Source: Rhizopus arrhizus | Lineage: Eukaryota; Mucoromycota; Mucoromycetes; Mucorales; Rhizopodaceae | NCBI GenBank assembly: GCA_024220505.1 | Contig: JAKZZE010000013.1 | Coordinates: 930,001-994,000 of the forward strand | Reading direction: 5' to 3' | DNA length: 64,000 bases | In this document: positions 42,680 to 53,639 of the stretch, one piece after another | Layout: each line of letters begins with the position of its first letter | Position numbering within the stretch: position 1 is the stretch's first letter | Made by a program: the position numbers and the translations under genes | Notes under the pieces: model-generated | What the model was told of the DNA's origin: nothing | The model's input: only the letters and a program-made list of their open reading frames with translations | Database searches by the model: none

Positions 42680-43633
42680 TACACGCATATTATTAGCATA
42701 TGCAAAGAAGAACATCCGATGATATCAAGAGATGAGATGATTATATAAAGTCTAAGGTCTTAGCCACTTTTGCGGTTTTTAGAAAATATAAAATTTTATA
42801 AATTTAAAGCACGCTTATCGCTCAGTTTTAACAATGTCATGCTTAGAACATACATAAATTACAATGACTAGTATATCATCCTTCTGGTACAGTTTCATGA
42901 CTATTGCAATTACCATGAGCAGGTAATGGTAGTTAAAAGCTGAAAAAAAGTTTTGTGCACCAGTTTTGTCCGCTACTGTATCTTAAATTTTATTTTTGTT
43001 AGGCAGTTAACAGCAGGACTGTATTTTGCTTCTCACAGCAAAGTCGAAGACGAGTTAATGTTTTTAGATGGAAGGGGTGAATCTCTTCTTCGCATTCCAT
43101 CGCATCGCGCCCATTTTCATCATAAATACACTAGGTGAAAAAATAGGGACAACCTACCCTAAAATAATTTTTAACTTTTTTTTTTCTCCTCCACTCCGTA
43201 CGACATCCAAGCCATGCCTATAGAGCGTAACCTTAGGTAGTGAGTATTACGTTTCCCACATATAAAACTGATCAGGATAACGTATGGCGGAAGAAAAGAG
43301 GAAATAGTTGCAATAATTTTATAATCCTTATATTATAAAATGAGTAGTATTTATTTAATAACGAGTAAATCTCCCTTTTGATTTAATTACCGCTGGTATG
43401 CGATCAGACATGCTGTCAATGTGACTTCTACAAACATCTTTAACTAGCTTGTTCCATTCAACGTCAACTCGTTCCCATAGCTCGTCGATGTTTCTGGCCT
43501 TTCGTTCATAAAGGCTTAACCTAAGTTTCAACAAGTGCCACACATGCTCTATAGGATTCAGATCCGGACTGTTAGGTGGTCAATCGTTAATGTACTGGAC
43601 CTTGTTTTGTTGGAGCCATGACATTGTTGATTT

Positions 43634-46171
43634 GGCTAAAGCAAAAGATAGGTCCCGGAGATCGCTGGCCTCAATTAAGCTCCGATCTGCATTAAACTCC
43701 GAATATGCATTCTTGTACCTCGTATCATCTTTGATGCCAAATTTGGTAAGCTTTCAATCAGCGCATCTGGTTCTATTGGCCATTGAATTTGCCTAGTCTA
43801 CCGCTTAGATAAGTCAGCGTCAGTGGACTTTTTAGAATAATTTTTTTTTCTTTCCTTTTGTGGTATTTTGCGCTTATTTTGTTGACCCTGGACTCTGACT
43901 CGGGATAGATAATCACCAATGTGATTGGATACTTATGTTGCGTCATTTTTGTAGGAAGAATATAAATACCCCTTTGCATTTTTGTATTTTCTCTGTATTT
44001 TACTTATTTTCGTCTATGTCCGTCTCAAGCTCTGTTGTATCCTTATCACGTCGTGGTGGCCGTACTTCTGGCCAATTGTCTGCTCCTTATGGGTCTCGTA
44101 CTCCTTCGGATGGTGACAGAGTGAGCGAAGCAAGAATCATTGTGTCAGAAGAAACTACATGGACGTAAGTGATATAAAAGGAAAGTAGGGCATGTTTACT
44201 GATGGAATTACAGTCACCTGAGGGAATCCATTGGTGCGTTCTACAGGGAAAACCGCATTTGCAACTTCAATGGATGCTCGAATGAGATGGTCCTTAGGTA
44301 CAGACGTAGCAAATCTCAGTTCTACTATCGTTGTCGCACTCCTTCATTAATTGGGATTCATAATGATCGACAAGAATCCATTACGAAGGGATCTGTATTT
44401 TTTAATAAGAAGTCGGACATCAACAAGGTGTACATAGTATTTTCGTAAGGCATCAATTGCTACTATCATCAGAACGGTTCGCATTAGTGGTCCTACTGTT
44501 AGTCAGCTTGCTGTTGATTGTCAGATGCTTATGCACAACGATTTTATCAGGTATTTTGGTGACTACAAGCTCGGTGACAACGAACTCTGTGATCATATTC
44601 AAATTGACGAGCCCAAATTTGGCAAGCGTAAATACAATCGTGGATCACGCGGAGATGGAGTTTGGGTTTTTGGAATGGTAGAAGCCCTTCGTACTGGTAT
44701 TACGTACAGTGTCGTATTTACTCTAATAATTTCCTTAATGTCGTGTGAGATCACTCAAAAGATTCTTAAAATTAATAATTTGACTGTATATCATATATAG
44801 CACTTCGTGCTACGTACGATAAACAGCCCACACAATTTATACCGTACTACCTCGGACCCTAAATCATATTGTTATATTCTAAGACGTAGTTTGTATTGAA
44901 TGGGCTCTCTCTCTCGTCCTTACTCAATAAAGATGTTCAAGAGACTCATCGATTATTTGATTTATTTGTTAATTTTATTAATCGAGAGAACAACACGCCT
45001 ATTCCACATACAGCTACACCGATCCTATAACTGGTATTCAAGAGACGAGACAGAAGTTCTTTGCTGGACGCCGTATGCTCTGTACCGTTCCGAATAGGAC
45101 TGCTGCTACATTGTTGCCTATCCTTTACCAGTTTTGCAAGGAAGGAGCAGTCATCCGTAGCGATGGATGGAGGGTCTATTCCTCACTTCATCCTGATGAT
45201 GTAAGATTGCAGAATCATATATTCGCTCCAGCAAACTATAGCTCTAGTGAGTTTTTTTTTCCGTCGGCATGAGGTTGTTAACCATTCCCATGGCTTTGCT
45301 ACTCGGGATAATGTAGAGGGTAACCATACAGAGGGCATGATAAATACAAACACTATAGAAGGTCTATGGCGAGATGTCAAATCTTTGGTTCACCCTCGTT
45401 ATCGCACCGCAAAGCATTGCCCAGCACGTTTATTAGAGTACTTATGGAGGTATGAAAATCAGGACAATGGACTTATCCGCGGGATGGAACGATGCTTGCA
45501 AGAGGTATCATTTCAGCGAACAGTTAGTGAAGGGGTAACAGAAGATAATATTGACTCATATGAATGGATTACTCGTGCTGCAGATGGAAACGTTGGTGCT
45601 GAGATCGATGATAGTCAAGAAGACCGGCATGAGCCATTCCAGTTCGAGCACGACTATCATTCTGATGCTTCTTCAAGCGAGGATAGTACAGATGACGAGG
45701 ACTGGATGCCCCCTACTCGCTCTACAGCAGTAACTCCTGGAATGATTGATCCCACAGCTCCGATAATGGATGCAATGACCGATTTAGCTGGTCGCTCTAG
45801 TCTGGAAACACCTACTACTAGACAACACAGAAGGTCTCGTAGAGTTCATCGTGCATAGCCAGTGCAGTTTTATTCATTTAATAAAGTTTAATTACTGTTA
45901 CAGACTTTAATAAAGCTTATTGTATCTACTCCTATAAATTTCTCATCCGCAACTGCTGGACCAATTCTGAAATCCTGGTCACCCAATTTCATTTTACTAA
46001 GTGGTAGACTAGGCAAATTCAATGGCCAATAGAAACTGATGCGCTGGTTGAAATCTTACCAAATTTGGCATCAAAGATGATACGAGGTAAAAGAATGCAT
46101 ATTCGGAGTTTAATGCAGATCGGAGCTTAATTGAGGCCAGCGATCTCCGGGACCTATCTTTTGCCCTTGCC
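43634..46171 (+). mobile_element. Merlin (IS1016-like) DNA transposon
   Basis: A 2538-bp insertion with a perfect 8-bp duplication GTTGATTT at 43626-43633 and 46172-46179. Inverted ends of about 160 bp begin GGCTAAAGCAAAAGATAG on the left and GGCAAGGGCAAAAGATAG on the right. The 8-bp duplication and an ISXO2-like transposase inside are the Merlin signature. Confidence 0.92.
44016..45858 (+). pseudogene. Merlin transposase (ISXO2-like), partly decayed
   Basis: Exon 1 (44016-44164) starts MSVSSSVVSLSRRGGR. A 49-nt intron (44165-44213) leads to exon 2 with a zinc-ribbon-like CNFNGC...YYRCRTPS. After another junction come ISGPTVSQLAVD and the first Asp in HIQIDEPKFGKRKYNRG. The segment 44700-45040 is damaged. 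From about 45050 the frame resumes with AGRRMLCTVPNRTAATLLPIL and the second Asp in VIRSDGWRVYSSL. A shift in the T run near 45250-45260 gives HEVVNHSHGFAT, TNTIEGLWRDVKS (third catalytic site) and YLWRYEN. The long acidic tail (HSDASSSEDSTDDEDW) and basic RRSRRVHRA end are not standard. Cut-and-paste enzyme; probably inactive as it stands. Confidence 0.82.
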
Positions 46172-47322
46172 GTTGATTTCGACTTGTGCTTTGGGTCGTT
46201 ATCTTGTTGAAGGTAAATAGTGCGCTTGTTCATACCATAGTACTTTAGCGTTTCCATGTAAGTTGTTCCAAGAATATGCTGGTACACCAAGGAGTCCATA
46301 GTACCATCGTATACCTGGCACGCATATCCTGATCCCCCACTGGTTATACATCCCCACATTATCAATTTGCCGCCACCATGCTTCACTGAAAGATCTATGT
46401 GGTGTAGACGAAGGACATCACCAGGCTGGGTCCAATAGTATCTGCAGCCATCAGATTCCCAAACGTTGATCTTCGTTTCATCGGAGAACACTACTTGATG
46501 CCACTGTTGTATATACCAGTTTTAATACTTCTTTGCCCATGCTAACCTCTGCTTGCGGTGGTTATTAGTTAAAAGAGGCTGCTTCTTTTTACGCCTAGCA
46601 TGAAAACCCGTTGATACAAGGACGTTTATTGCTGAACGGTAAGTCATAGAATACCCAAGTTGTATGAGTATCCGATGTACATCCTTGGCTGTCTTTAGGG
46701 CTCCTTTAATCAGTAACACCTTGATGTATTCCTTCGTAGCAGATGACACAAGTATATGCCTACCACGTCTTGCGGGTACCATTGGCCCAAATAGCTTGTT
46801 TCTATATCTCCTAACTGTCTTGGGATGGATACCAAATTCACCAGCAATATCCTTTGGAATTCTATTGCTCATCAGTGCAGACTTGATGCTGTCTTGCGTG
46901 TCTTGAGGTAAAGCGCGAGGCATAAGTAAGAGAATTTTCGCAGGAAGTAAGAAGAATATAATGAAAAAAAAAATGTATGAATGAAGGAAAACAGCACACA
47001 TTATATATTATTAATTATAGGAATGTGCATAGCTAAAATTAGAATTGGTTTGCATTTTAATTGTAACTGAGATTCCAGGTCAAATTAGAAGAGTACGAAA
47101 TATGGTCTAAAACTGAGCTGTGGAGTATTTAAAATTTGACCAATTATATATGCATTACTCCCTCGTTTTCCATAGTTGGCTCATCATATTTTGATAAAAT
47201 ACTTTACACATTAACCTCGCTTTAACATATTGCTAGCAACATGAGGCGACCTTCTCTTAATGCTATATGCTGCATGAAATGAAATTTTCGAAAAGGTTGT
47301 CCCTATTTTTTCACCTAGTGTA

Positions 47323-47792
47323 TATATAGAGAGAAGAGGAAGACTTAGAGCTTTGTCCAATTGCAAAAATATGCAAATTACCTTAGTTTTTCCAAAGAGT
47401 AAGTGAATAGCAAGAAAAGTAATAAGCTACCATGCCTAAGATACACCACGTTGTATGTGAGAAGCGTAACCAACCCCTTTACTGTGTATAAAAGGCTCTG
47501 TCAAAACGAAGTGGTCTTCCTTAGGAATCACCCAAAGGAGACCATTTCCAACCTTCGTTTAAAACACTCCCAAAGGAATGTTCCCAGATCGCTATGCACT
47601 GGAACAGCTGGTAGTTATTCTCATCTTGTTGAGGTTTAATGCTTACAAAAAAAAAAAAAAAAGTTAAGAGTAAAAAATATGATGATGTCAGAAAAAAATT
47701 TGTCACGAAACTTTTCTTCACCGAATAGCATTTTTTAATTTATTTGAAGTCCTCTAAATGTCTGACAACTTCGCTCTTTTCTCCTTAGAAAA
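47323..47792. other. 5' flank of the split gene at 47793
   Basis: No element end was recognised. TTCTCCTTAG directly before the ATG at 47793 would serve as an intron acceptor, so an upstream exon is possible; a long A run (47646-47663) interrupts the region. Confidence 0.35.
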
Positions 47793-49163
47793 ATGGAAGT
47801 TTCATATACGGAATGGATTCTAAACAACTGGATACCAGATACAACGTTTCAAGCGCTTGCCTTTGCTAAGAATTCGAAGTGTGAAGATTAGTCATCTTGC
47901 TTACGTGTACTTGAAGGAGCTTTGATTAATATTGGTAGCTTGAATTTGAAACACAATACAAAGAGAGAGGTTATTCTGTGGGCCAGGAAGCACCAAAAGA
48001 AACCAAGAGAAGTACGCGTATTTTTTTTTCTAAATCTCGTATTAATTATTAAAATTCTGTTTAGCTGCTAGATACTACGTTGGTGAGACAGTTTTTTTAC
48101 TTGAGGACCAGGCAGAAGCTCATGATAAATAAGAAATACCTTTCCTTGGCCATTAAAAATAAGCTAATTGAGGATGAAATTAAATTGATTGAGGCTAATT
48201 CTGAAACAATTTATCAGGCTGATAAAAGTCAAGAAAATAGTATTAGTTATGAAGATCATAATATAAACAATACAAGAGAGGGTATCGATGATTTTGAAGA
48301 AGATAATATTGAACCTGCAAATGATACAGTTGATGAACATAACATTCCATTTGAAGACATGTTTAAAAAATTAAATCAAAACAACAAATGGTATCTTTTA
48401 ACTGGTAAATGTGTGGATGATGAGCTTTTTATGTTTGGTTTGCAGTGCGAGTCTGATCATCCGAGCCGATCATTGATTATTGACCCATACCACAAGAACT
48501 ACACCTCTTACAATGTATTTACTGAAGAAGAACTCCAAGAAATCATAAAGTATAAAAGGAAAAGCTTTCCAAAATTTTCAGATTCTTCGAAAATTTTTTT
48601 AAATCAATACAACCAAGACAGCACAGCTAAGCTTCGAACTGCTTTAGGAAATAATCACACTTTTCACTCTGACTACAACAAAAAAGAAAGCGCTGACAAG
48701 GACTGGATCACTCCGGTTATCTTTGCCCTGATTCGAGAATACGAAAATGGTAATATGAATTGGCCTCATAACGAACAATGGTATCAAACCCACATTTGGT
48801 CAATGATCGAATCTTGTTTCGATAAATTAGAGGATAATGAGGCTGTCGGTGGTGAGTCTGCTTGTCTAGGGACTAAGAAAAGGAAGAATAACACAAGAAC
48901 CATTGGATCCTTTTCAAAAATCAGTCGATCTAAGTATGGTCAGAAGTGCGACTTAATTTTTAGACAATACAATAAGGAACATACTGCCCCTTTGGAGTTT
49001 TGTGCTAGTGAAGCCAAGTCAAAGATTGAGGATGGATCCGGTACAAATTTTATGAATGAAGGCTTCTACAAGTTACCACGTACACTGAAAGACATGTTGG
49101 ACTCTTTACTCAAGGAAATCAACTTTGATCATCGTTCAGAGGCGATTCGCACTGTTGGATTTA
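47793..49163 (+). pseudogene. Mucorales-type uncharacterised gene, 5' part (split by M1)
   Basis: Exon 47793-48011 (MEVSYTEWILNNWIP, one TAG at 47889-47891), intron 48012-48064 (GTACGC to TTTAG, 53 nt), then an open frame from 48065 to TA 49162-49163. Features: an acidic N-terminal third; HIWSMIESCFDKLE; a basic KKRKNN stretch; YGQKCDLIFRQYN; LEFCASEAKSKIEDG; and LPRTLKDMLDSLLKEI. The order (CDLIF, LEF.ASEA, LP..LKDML, then GFI.SGL) recalls a large family of uncharacterised Mucoromycota proteins; no function is established to my knowledge. The last 61 codons of the apparent open frame, after 49163, are M1 end sequence and not native. The true continuation is 51460-51668. Confidence 0.75.
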
Positions 49164-49554
49164 CAGTAGGTCAAAAAATTGCTGCAAGGAATTGCAAAAT
49201 ACCGGTTTTACAGCTGGTTGTCTATGGATACTGCACGAAACTATCTCAGACTTTGATTGTTTGTACCTCACTAGAAGGGGCATTTATTCGTGGATTATCT
49301 GATATGGGCAATAGTTATTGGTGGAATTTGATATTGTTAAAGGGAATTTTATAAACATCCGGCATTTTTTACTTGTTTACATATGTTTGGAATAACAAAT
49401 TTTAATACGACCCAACCGGTTGCTATCATAGTTTTTCACATTCTTGACATGATTAGAATGTTGCCAGTATATAAAAGCGCTTACAATTCCTTTATTCTAA
49501 ATTTTAAATTGTCTTATTTAACTTATTTCTCTTTTTTACCTTATTACCAATCGC

Positions 49555-51232
49555 ATGCCTAAACGACTGCCAGAAGAAAAAGTAAACGATCTCAAGCAAG
49601 CATTAACTGGATCCACATCAACGAACGATATTGCTAAGGAGGTTGGAGTACATGAATCAACTGTTAGTAGATACTCTAGGCGGTTGTTTTCAAATAGGAC
49701 AATGGGCTCAGCTGGTAGACCTACATTAGTCTCCAAAGTGACGAAACGGCTAATCAAAAGAAAAGTCATTGAAGGGGTTCTAAAGACTGCCAAAGAGGTA
49801 CACCGGGAGCTGGTTCAACTTGGCTATGATATCTCATACCAGTCAGCAATTAACGTCCTGAAATCAATGGAGTTCCATTCTTCAATAAAAAAAAAGAAGC
49901 CGTTTCTGACAAAAGCTCATATGCAGCATCGATTAGAATGGGCCAAGAAGCACCAGGATTGGACAGTGGAAGAATGGCGAAAAGTCGTCTTTTCTGATGA
50001 AACCAAGATCAACGTATGGGGCTCTGATGGTTGTAAGTATTATTGGAAAAGACCAAGTGATCCTCTTCAACCGCATCATCTAGAGTTTACAGTCAAGCAT
50101 GGAGGCGGCAAGTTGATGATGTGGGGCTGCATAACATCTGAAGGACCAGGATAAGCTTGTCAAATTTATGATGGGAACATGAACGCGGATGTTTACCAGC
50201 ATATATTGGACACTACACTTCGTGATACTATGGAGTACTACAATTTCATCTGGTCCAACATTTACTTTCAGCATGATAATGATCCAAAGCACAAGGCAAA
50301 ATCCACAATAGCCTGGTTAGATAATCATCAGGTGCGCTATATTAGCGATTGGCCAGCTCAGAGTCCGGACTTAAATCCAATAGAACATGTATGGCATCAA
50401 CTGAAGTTAAAGCTCAGCTGTTACGAACGTAGAGCAAAGAATACGGATGAGCTTTGGTGTTAAGGATACATAAGATTATAGTCACTTTATTTTAGTAAAA
50501 GGAATCATATATGATCCTGAATAATATGTTGACATAACTTGGAATCATTTATAACATTATTCCCAACACAGATCAATAAAATACTTTGATTAGATTTTTA
50601 TATTAAGCTTTATTCATATTTACTTCACATAGTCAAATAAGATGACATGGTTGTAATGTAGTTTATTAATAATATGAGCATGTTGAATAAGGAATGACGA
50701 TTACTTACCGGATCATCATTAGTCATGAAAACATTTATCCTGACTGAGATATTATTGTTAACAATAATATCCAATCACGGAACTAAGGATCTTTATATCC
50801 ATCCGTACCGTCTCCTTAAATAGTTATATCTGAAACCATCCCAATAGCATAATTGACAATACAAGCTAGGAACAGGCTAAACTAATAATTAGAAATAGTA
50901 ATCATCTATTCTGTCATGTTGATTATAAATCTGTCCTAATTCTTTATCCGTATCATGTCTATAAATACTCTCACTTTTTACATGTAGAATTTATTTTTTA
51001 TCTAATCATAGTTATCTTAACTTAATAAAGAGATACCAAGTTCTAACAGTATTTCTTTATCTTTGATTGCTATATTATATTTACCTAAAACTCCCCTATT
51101 CTAAACATTTGGGAACGAGTAGAAAAAGCATGGAATGAATTTGATAAAGAACTTTGCCAAAGGTATATCGATAGCATGCCGGCAAGAATTCAAGAGGTTA
51201 TTAATAAAAAAGGAGGACCAACTAAATATTAA
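49555..51232 (+). pseudogene. Tc1 transposase of M1, split by a solo LTR
   Basis: The frame runs from MPKRLPEEKVND through HTH (VGVHESTVSRYSRRLF), FSDETKINVWGSDGC, KHGGGKLMMWGC, a TAA where Tyr is expected (GPG-stop-ACQ, near 50152), FQHDNDPKHKAKST and SPDLNPIEHVWHQLKLKL to DELW at 50457. There the LTR intervenes and the frame resumes at 51113 with ERVEKAWNEF to the stop after PTKY at 51232. There are 35 residues between catalytic Asp and Glu. M2 carries the same TAA, so that stop is inherited. Confidence 0.93.
50458..51107 (+). mobile_element. solo LTR in M1
   Basis: A 650-bp sequence starting TGTTAAGG and ending CTAAACA, with a perfect 5-bp duplication TTTGG (50453-50457, 51108-51112). The empty site is preserved in M2 (near 52355). 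It contains a 24-bp perfect palindrome at 50749-50772. The same family is inverted at 56495-57146. Confidence 0.95.
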
Positions 51233-51459
51233 TAAATAAACCCATTTCGTTCAAATTTTCGTTTTTTCAAATTTTCAAATTGCGCGCCTCATACTTCCTT
51301 CAATACTTATCCAATGGGGCTTAAACTCTTTCGGATTTTTCAAGACATGTAGGAAATCTACTATGTAGAAACAGAAGCAGTTTGTACCATTGTGACAGGA
51401 TGTACGCTACAAAAACTGAGAAAAATGGATTCCTTGCAGCAATTTTTTGACCTACTGTA

Positions 51460-51668
51460 TTCATTCTGGCTTGTCAAGCACGCTGATTGAGTTGGACAGA
51501 CCCACCAAGTACATTTCGCGCGTTTCAAGATGCAAGACGTTGGTGATTAGCAACTTTGTGCATCAGTTTGGACCTACTGTCTTACCAGTTATTCTTTCTA
51601 CCTGGGTGTGCTCCGAAATTGTCAAGGAAGTGTTTGAAATCATTTCGTCCAAAAAAAAAATCCAATGA
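51460..51668 (+). pseudogene. Mucorales-type uncharacterised gene, 3' part
   Basis: This continues the frame ending at 49163: with one TA retained the codons read VGF-IHSGLSSTLIELD. RPTKYISRVSRCKTL and a C-terminus SEIVKEVFEIISS follow, stopping at 51666-51668. Together with the 5' part it gives about 508 residues with one nonsense codon. The G-F-I-x-S-G-L then Y-x-S-R-V pattern is the usual C-terminal signature of this uncharacterised family. The close frame match across a 2.3-kb insertion shows the gene was open when M1 arrived. Confidence 0.8.
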
Positions 51669-51689
51669 AAATGACATTGCATGGTTCTG

Positions 51690-51826
51690 CCTCCATTAGT
51701 TTTCAAATCTCCAAAATCATGGTTTTTTCGAATTTTTGAAACAGTTCCAGTACTGACACCAGTCTTCGTTGATATTTCTTCTCCAGAAACTCCCTCTTTA
51801 AGAAGTTGAACGACTCTGTTCTGCAT
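51690..51826 (-). pseudogene. Tc1-like transposase N-terminal HTH remnant
   Basis: The minus strand reads MQNRVVQLLKEGVSGEEIS, TGVSTGTVSKIRKNH, then a GGR linker and loss of homology. This is the first DNA-binding helix-turn-helix of a Tc1-type transposase. The flank upstream (51897-51916) contains CCGTCGAGATTTTTGGCAAA, also at 30453 and, diverged, near 35960, which may be part of its end sequence. Confidence 0.65.
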
Positions 51827-51999
51827 GTTATTGCTAATCGGTCGTATGTCACTTAATTAGGTTATGTTATCAAAAAAAAGGCAAAAAAGGTCACGTCCGT
51901 CGAGATTTTTGGCAAATTATTGAAAAAATATTTGAAAAAAAAACAGACTTCAAACTCACACCCTTGATTTATTCATATTTATACTTTACTTAGTAACTA

Positions 52000-53637
52000 C
52001 AGTGGGTCAAAAAACTGATGTAAGGAATCCATTTTTCTCAGTTTTTGTAGCGTACATCCTGGCATAATGGTACAAACTGCTTCTGTTTCTACATAGTAGA
52101 TTTCCTACATGTCTTGAAAAATCCGAAAGAGTTTAAGCCCCATTGGATAAGTATTGAAGGAAGTATGAGGCGCGCAATTTGAAAATTTGAAAAAACGAAA
52201 ATTTGAACGAAATGGGTTTATTTATTAATATTTAGTTGGTCCTCCTTTTTTATTAATAACCTCTTGAATTCTTGCCGGCATGCTATCGATATACCTTTGG
52301 CAAAGTTCTTTATCAAATTCATTCCATGCTTTTTCTACTCGTTCCCAAAGCTCATCCGTATTCTTTGCTCTACGTTCGTAACAGCTGAGCTTTAACTTCA
52401 GTTGATGCCATACATGTTCTATTGGATTTAAGTCCGGACTCTGAGCTGGCCAATCGCTAATATAGCGCACCTGATGATTATCTAACCAGGCTATTGTGGA
52501 TTTTGCCTTGTGCTTTGGATCATTATCATGCTGAAAGTAAATGTTGGACCAGATGAAATTGTAGTACTCCATAGTATCACGAAGTGTAGTGTCCAATATA
52601 TGCTGGTAAACATCCGCGTTCATGTTCCCATCATAAATTTGACAAGCTTATCCTGGTCCTTCAGATGTTATGCAGCCCCACATCATCAACTTGCTAGCTC
52701 TATGCTTGACTATAAATTTCAGGTCACGATGTTGAAAAAGACCACTTGGCCTTTTCCAATAGTAGTTACCACCATCAGTGCCCCATACATTGATCTTAAT
52801 TTCATTAAAGAATACTGTTTATTGTCAGTCATCCACTGTCTAATCCTGACGGTAGTTGACACATTCTAACTGATGCTACATATGTGCTTTTGTCAGAAAT
52901 AGCTTCTTTTTTCTATTGAAAAATGGAACTCCATTGGTTTCAGTACCTTAATTCCCGACTGGTATGAGATATCATAGCCAAGTCCAGCCAGCTCCTGGCA
53001 TGCCTCTTTGGCAGTCTTTAGAGCCCCTTCAATGAATCTTCTTTTGATTAACCGCTTCGTCACTTTGGAGACTAATGTAGGTCTACCACCTGCGTTTATT
53101 GTCCTATTTGAAAACAACCGCCTAGAGTATCTACTAACAGTTGATTCATGTACTCCAACCTCCTTAGCAATATCGTTCGTTGATGTGGATCCAGTTAATG
53201 CTTGCTTGAGATCGTTTACTTTTTCTTCTGGCAGTCGTTTAGGCATGCGATTGGTAATAAGGTAAAAAAGAGAAATAAGTTAAATAAGACAATTTAAAAT
53301 TTAGAATAAAGGAATTGTAAGCGCTTTTATATACTGGCAACATTCTAATCATGTCAAGAATGTGAAAAACTATGATAGCAACCGGTTGGGTCGTATTAAA
53401 ATTCGTCATTCCAAACATATGTAAACAAGTAAAAAATGCCGGATGTTTATAATATTCCCTTTAACAATCTCAAATTCCACCAATAATCATTGCCCATATC
53501 AGATAATCGACGAATAAATGCCCCTTCTAGTGAGGTACAAACAATCAAAGTCTGAGATAGTTTCGTGCAGTATCCATAGACAACCAGCTGTAAAACCGGT
53601 ATTTTGCAATTCCTTGCATCAGTTTTTTGACCCACTG
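52000..53637 (-). mobile_element. Tc1/mariner element M2
   Basis: A 1638-bp copy of family M in reverse orientation to M1, TIR CAGTGGGTCAAAAAACTG then ATG, TA at 51998-51999 and 53638-53639. It retains the uninterrupted site of the solo LTR. Confidence 0.95.
52225..53246 (-). pseudogene. Tc1 transposase of M2 (broken)
   Basis: Start MPKRLPEEKVND at 53246, open to about 52893, then stops and shifts across 52650-52890 (GSDGC and KHGGGK region damaged; the GPG-stop-ACQ TAA near 52648 is shared with M1). It is open again from 52623 to 52225 (FQHDNDPKHKAKST, SPDLNPIEHVWHQ, stop after PTKY). The C-terminal half is almost identical to M1, while the middle is much more diverged. Confidence 0.92.
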
Positions 53638-53639
53638 TA

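Larger units (their letters stand above)
39691..42978 (+). mobile_element. Tc1/mariner element B4, split by E2
   Basis: Family B halves 39691-41025 and 42680-42978, TA at 39689-39690 and 42979-42980. E2 sits at a TA that is uninterrupted in B1 (GATATACACGC). It has the same decayed transposase and stops as B1-B3. Confidence 0.94.
38140..43021 (+). mobile_element. Tc1/mariner element I, carrying B4 and E2
   Basis: Ends CAGTCCTACTGTCAACTG and, on the far side of B4, its complement (CAGTTAACAGCAGGACTG); TA at 38138-38139 and 43022-43023. Without B4 it is about 1.59 kb. The two TIRs differ at a few positions. It was recognisable only after removing B4, whose right end lies just 41 bp from I's right end. 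Confidence 0.9.
43355..46923 (-). pseudogene. Tc1 transposase of K, split by Merlin
   Basis: Coding pieces 46923-46180 and 43633-43355. N-terminal HTH (MPRALPQDTQDSIKSA, HPKTVRRYRNKLFG, GRHILVSSATKEYI), FSDETKINVWESDGC, LQQDNDPKHKSKST, then across the Merlin insertion MSWLQQNKVQYIND, PPNSPDLNPIEHVWHLL and a C-terminus ending KGRFTRY. Stops: CAA-to-TAA near 46523 (KKY-stop-NW) and TGG-to-TGA near 43580. The catalytic D, D, E are all retained. The frame is continuous once the insertion and one copy of GTTGATTT are removed. Confidence 0.92.
43129..47320 (-). mobile_element. Tc1/mariner element K, carrying a Merlin element
   Basis: Ends CACTAGGTGAAAAAATAG and its complement, TA at 43127-43128 and 47321-47322; CACT instead of CAGT at the terminus. 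Without the 2538-bp Merlin and its 8-bp duplication it is 1646 bp, a normal Tc1 length. The transposase is on the minus strand. Confidence 0.93.
49164..51457 (+). mobile_element. Tc1/mariner element M1, carrying a solo LTR
   Basis: Ends CAGTAGGTCAAAAAATTG and complement, TA at 49162-49163 and 51458-51459. Without the LTR and its duplication it is 1639 bp. The flanks are the two halves of one reading frame, so the insertion is clean. Confidence 0.95.

Noticed and set aside
49164..49354. C-terminal 61 codons of the long frame ending at 49354 as part of a host protein
   Set aside because: They lie inside the M1 end, begin with its TIR, and recur in M2 (53447-53637); the native continuation is at 51460.
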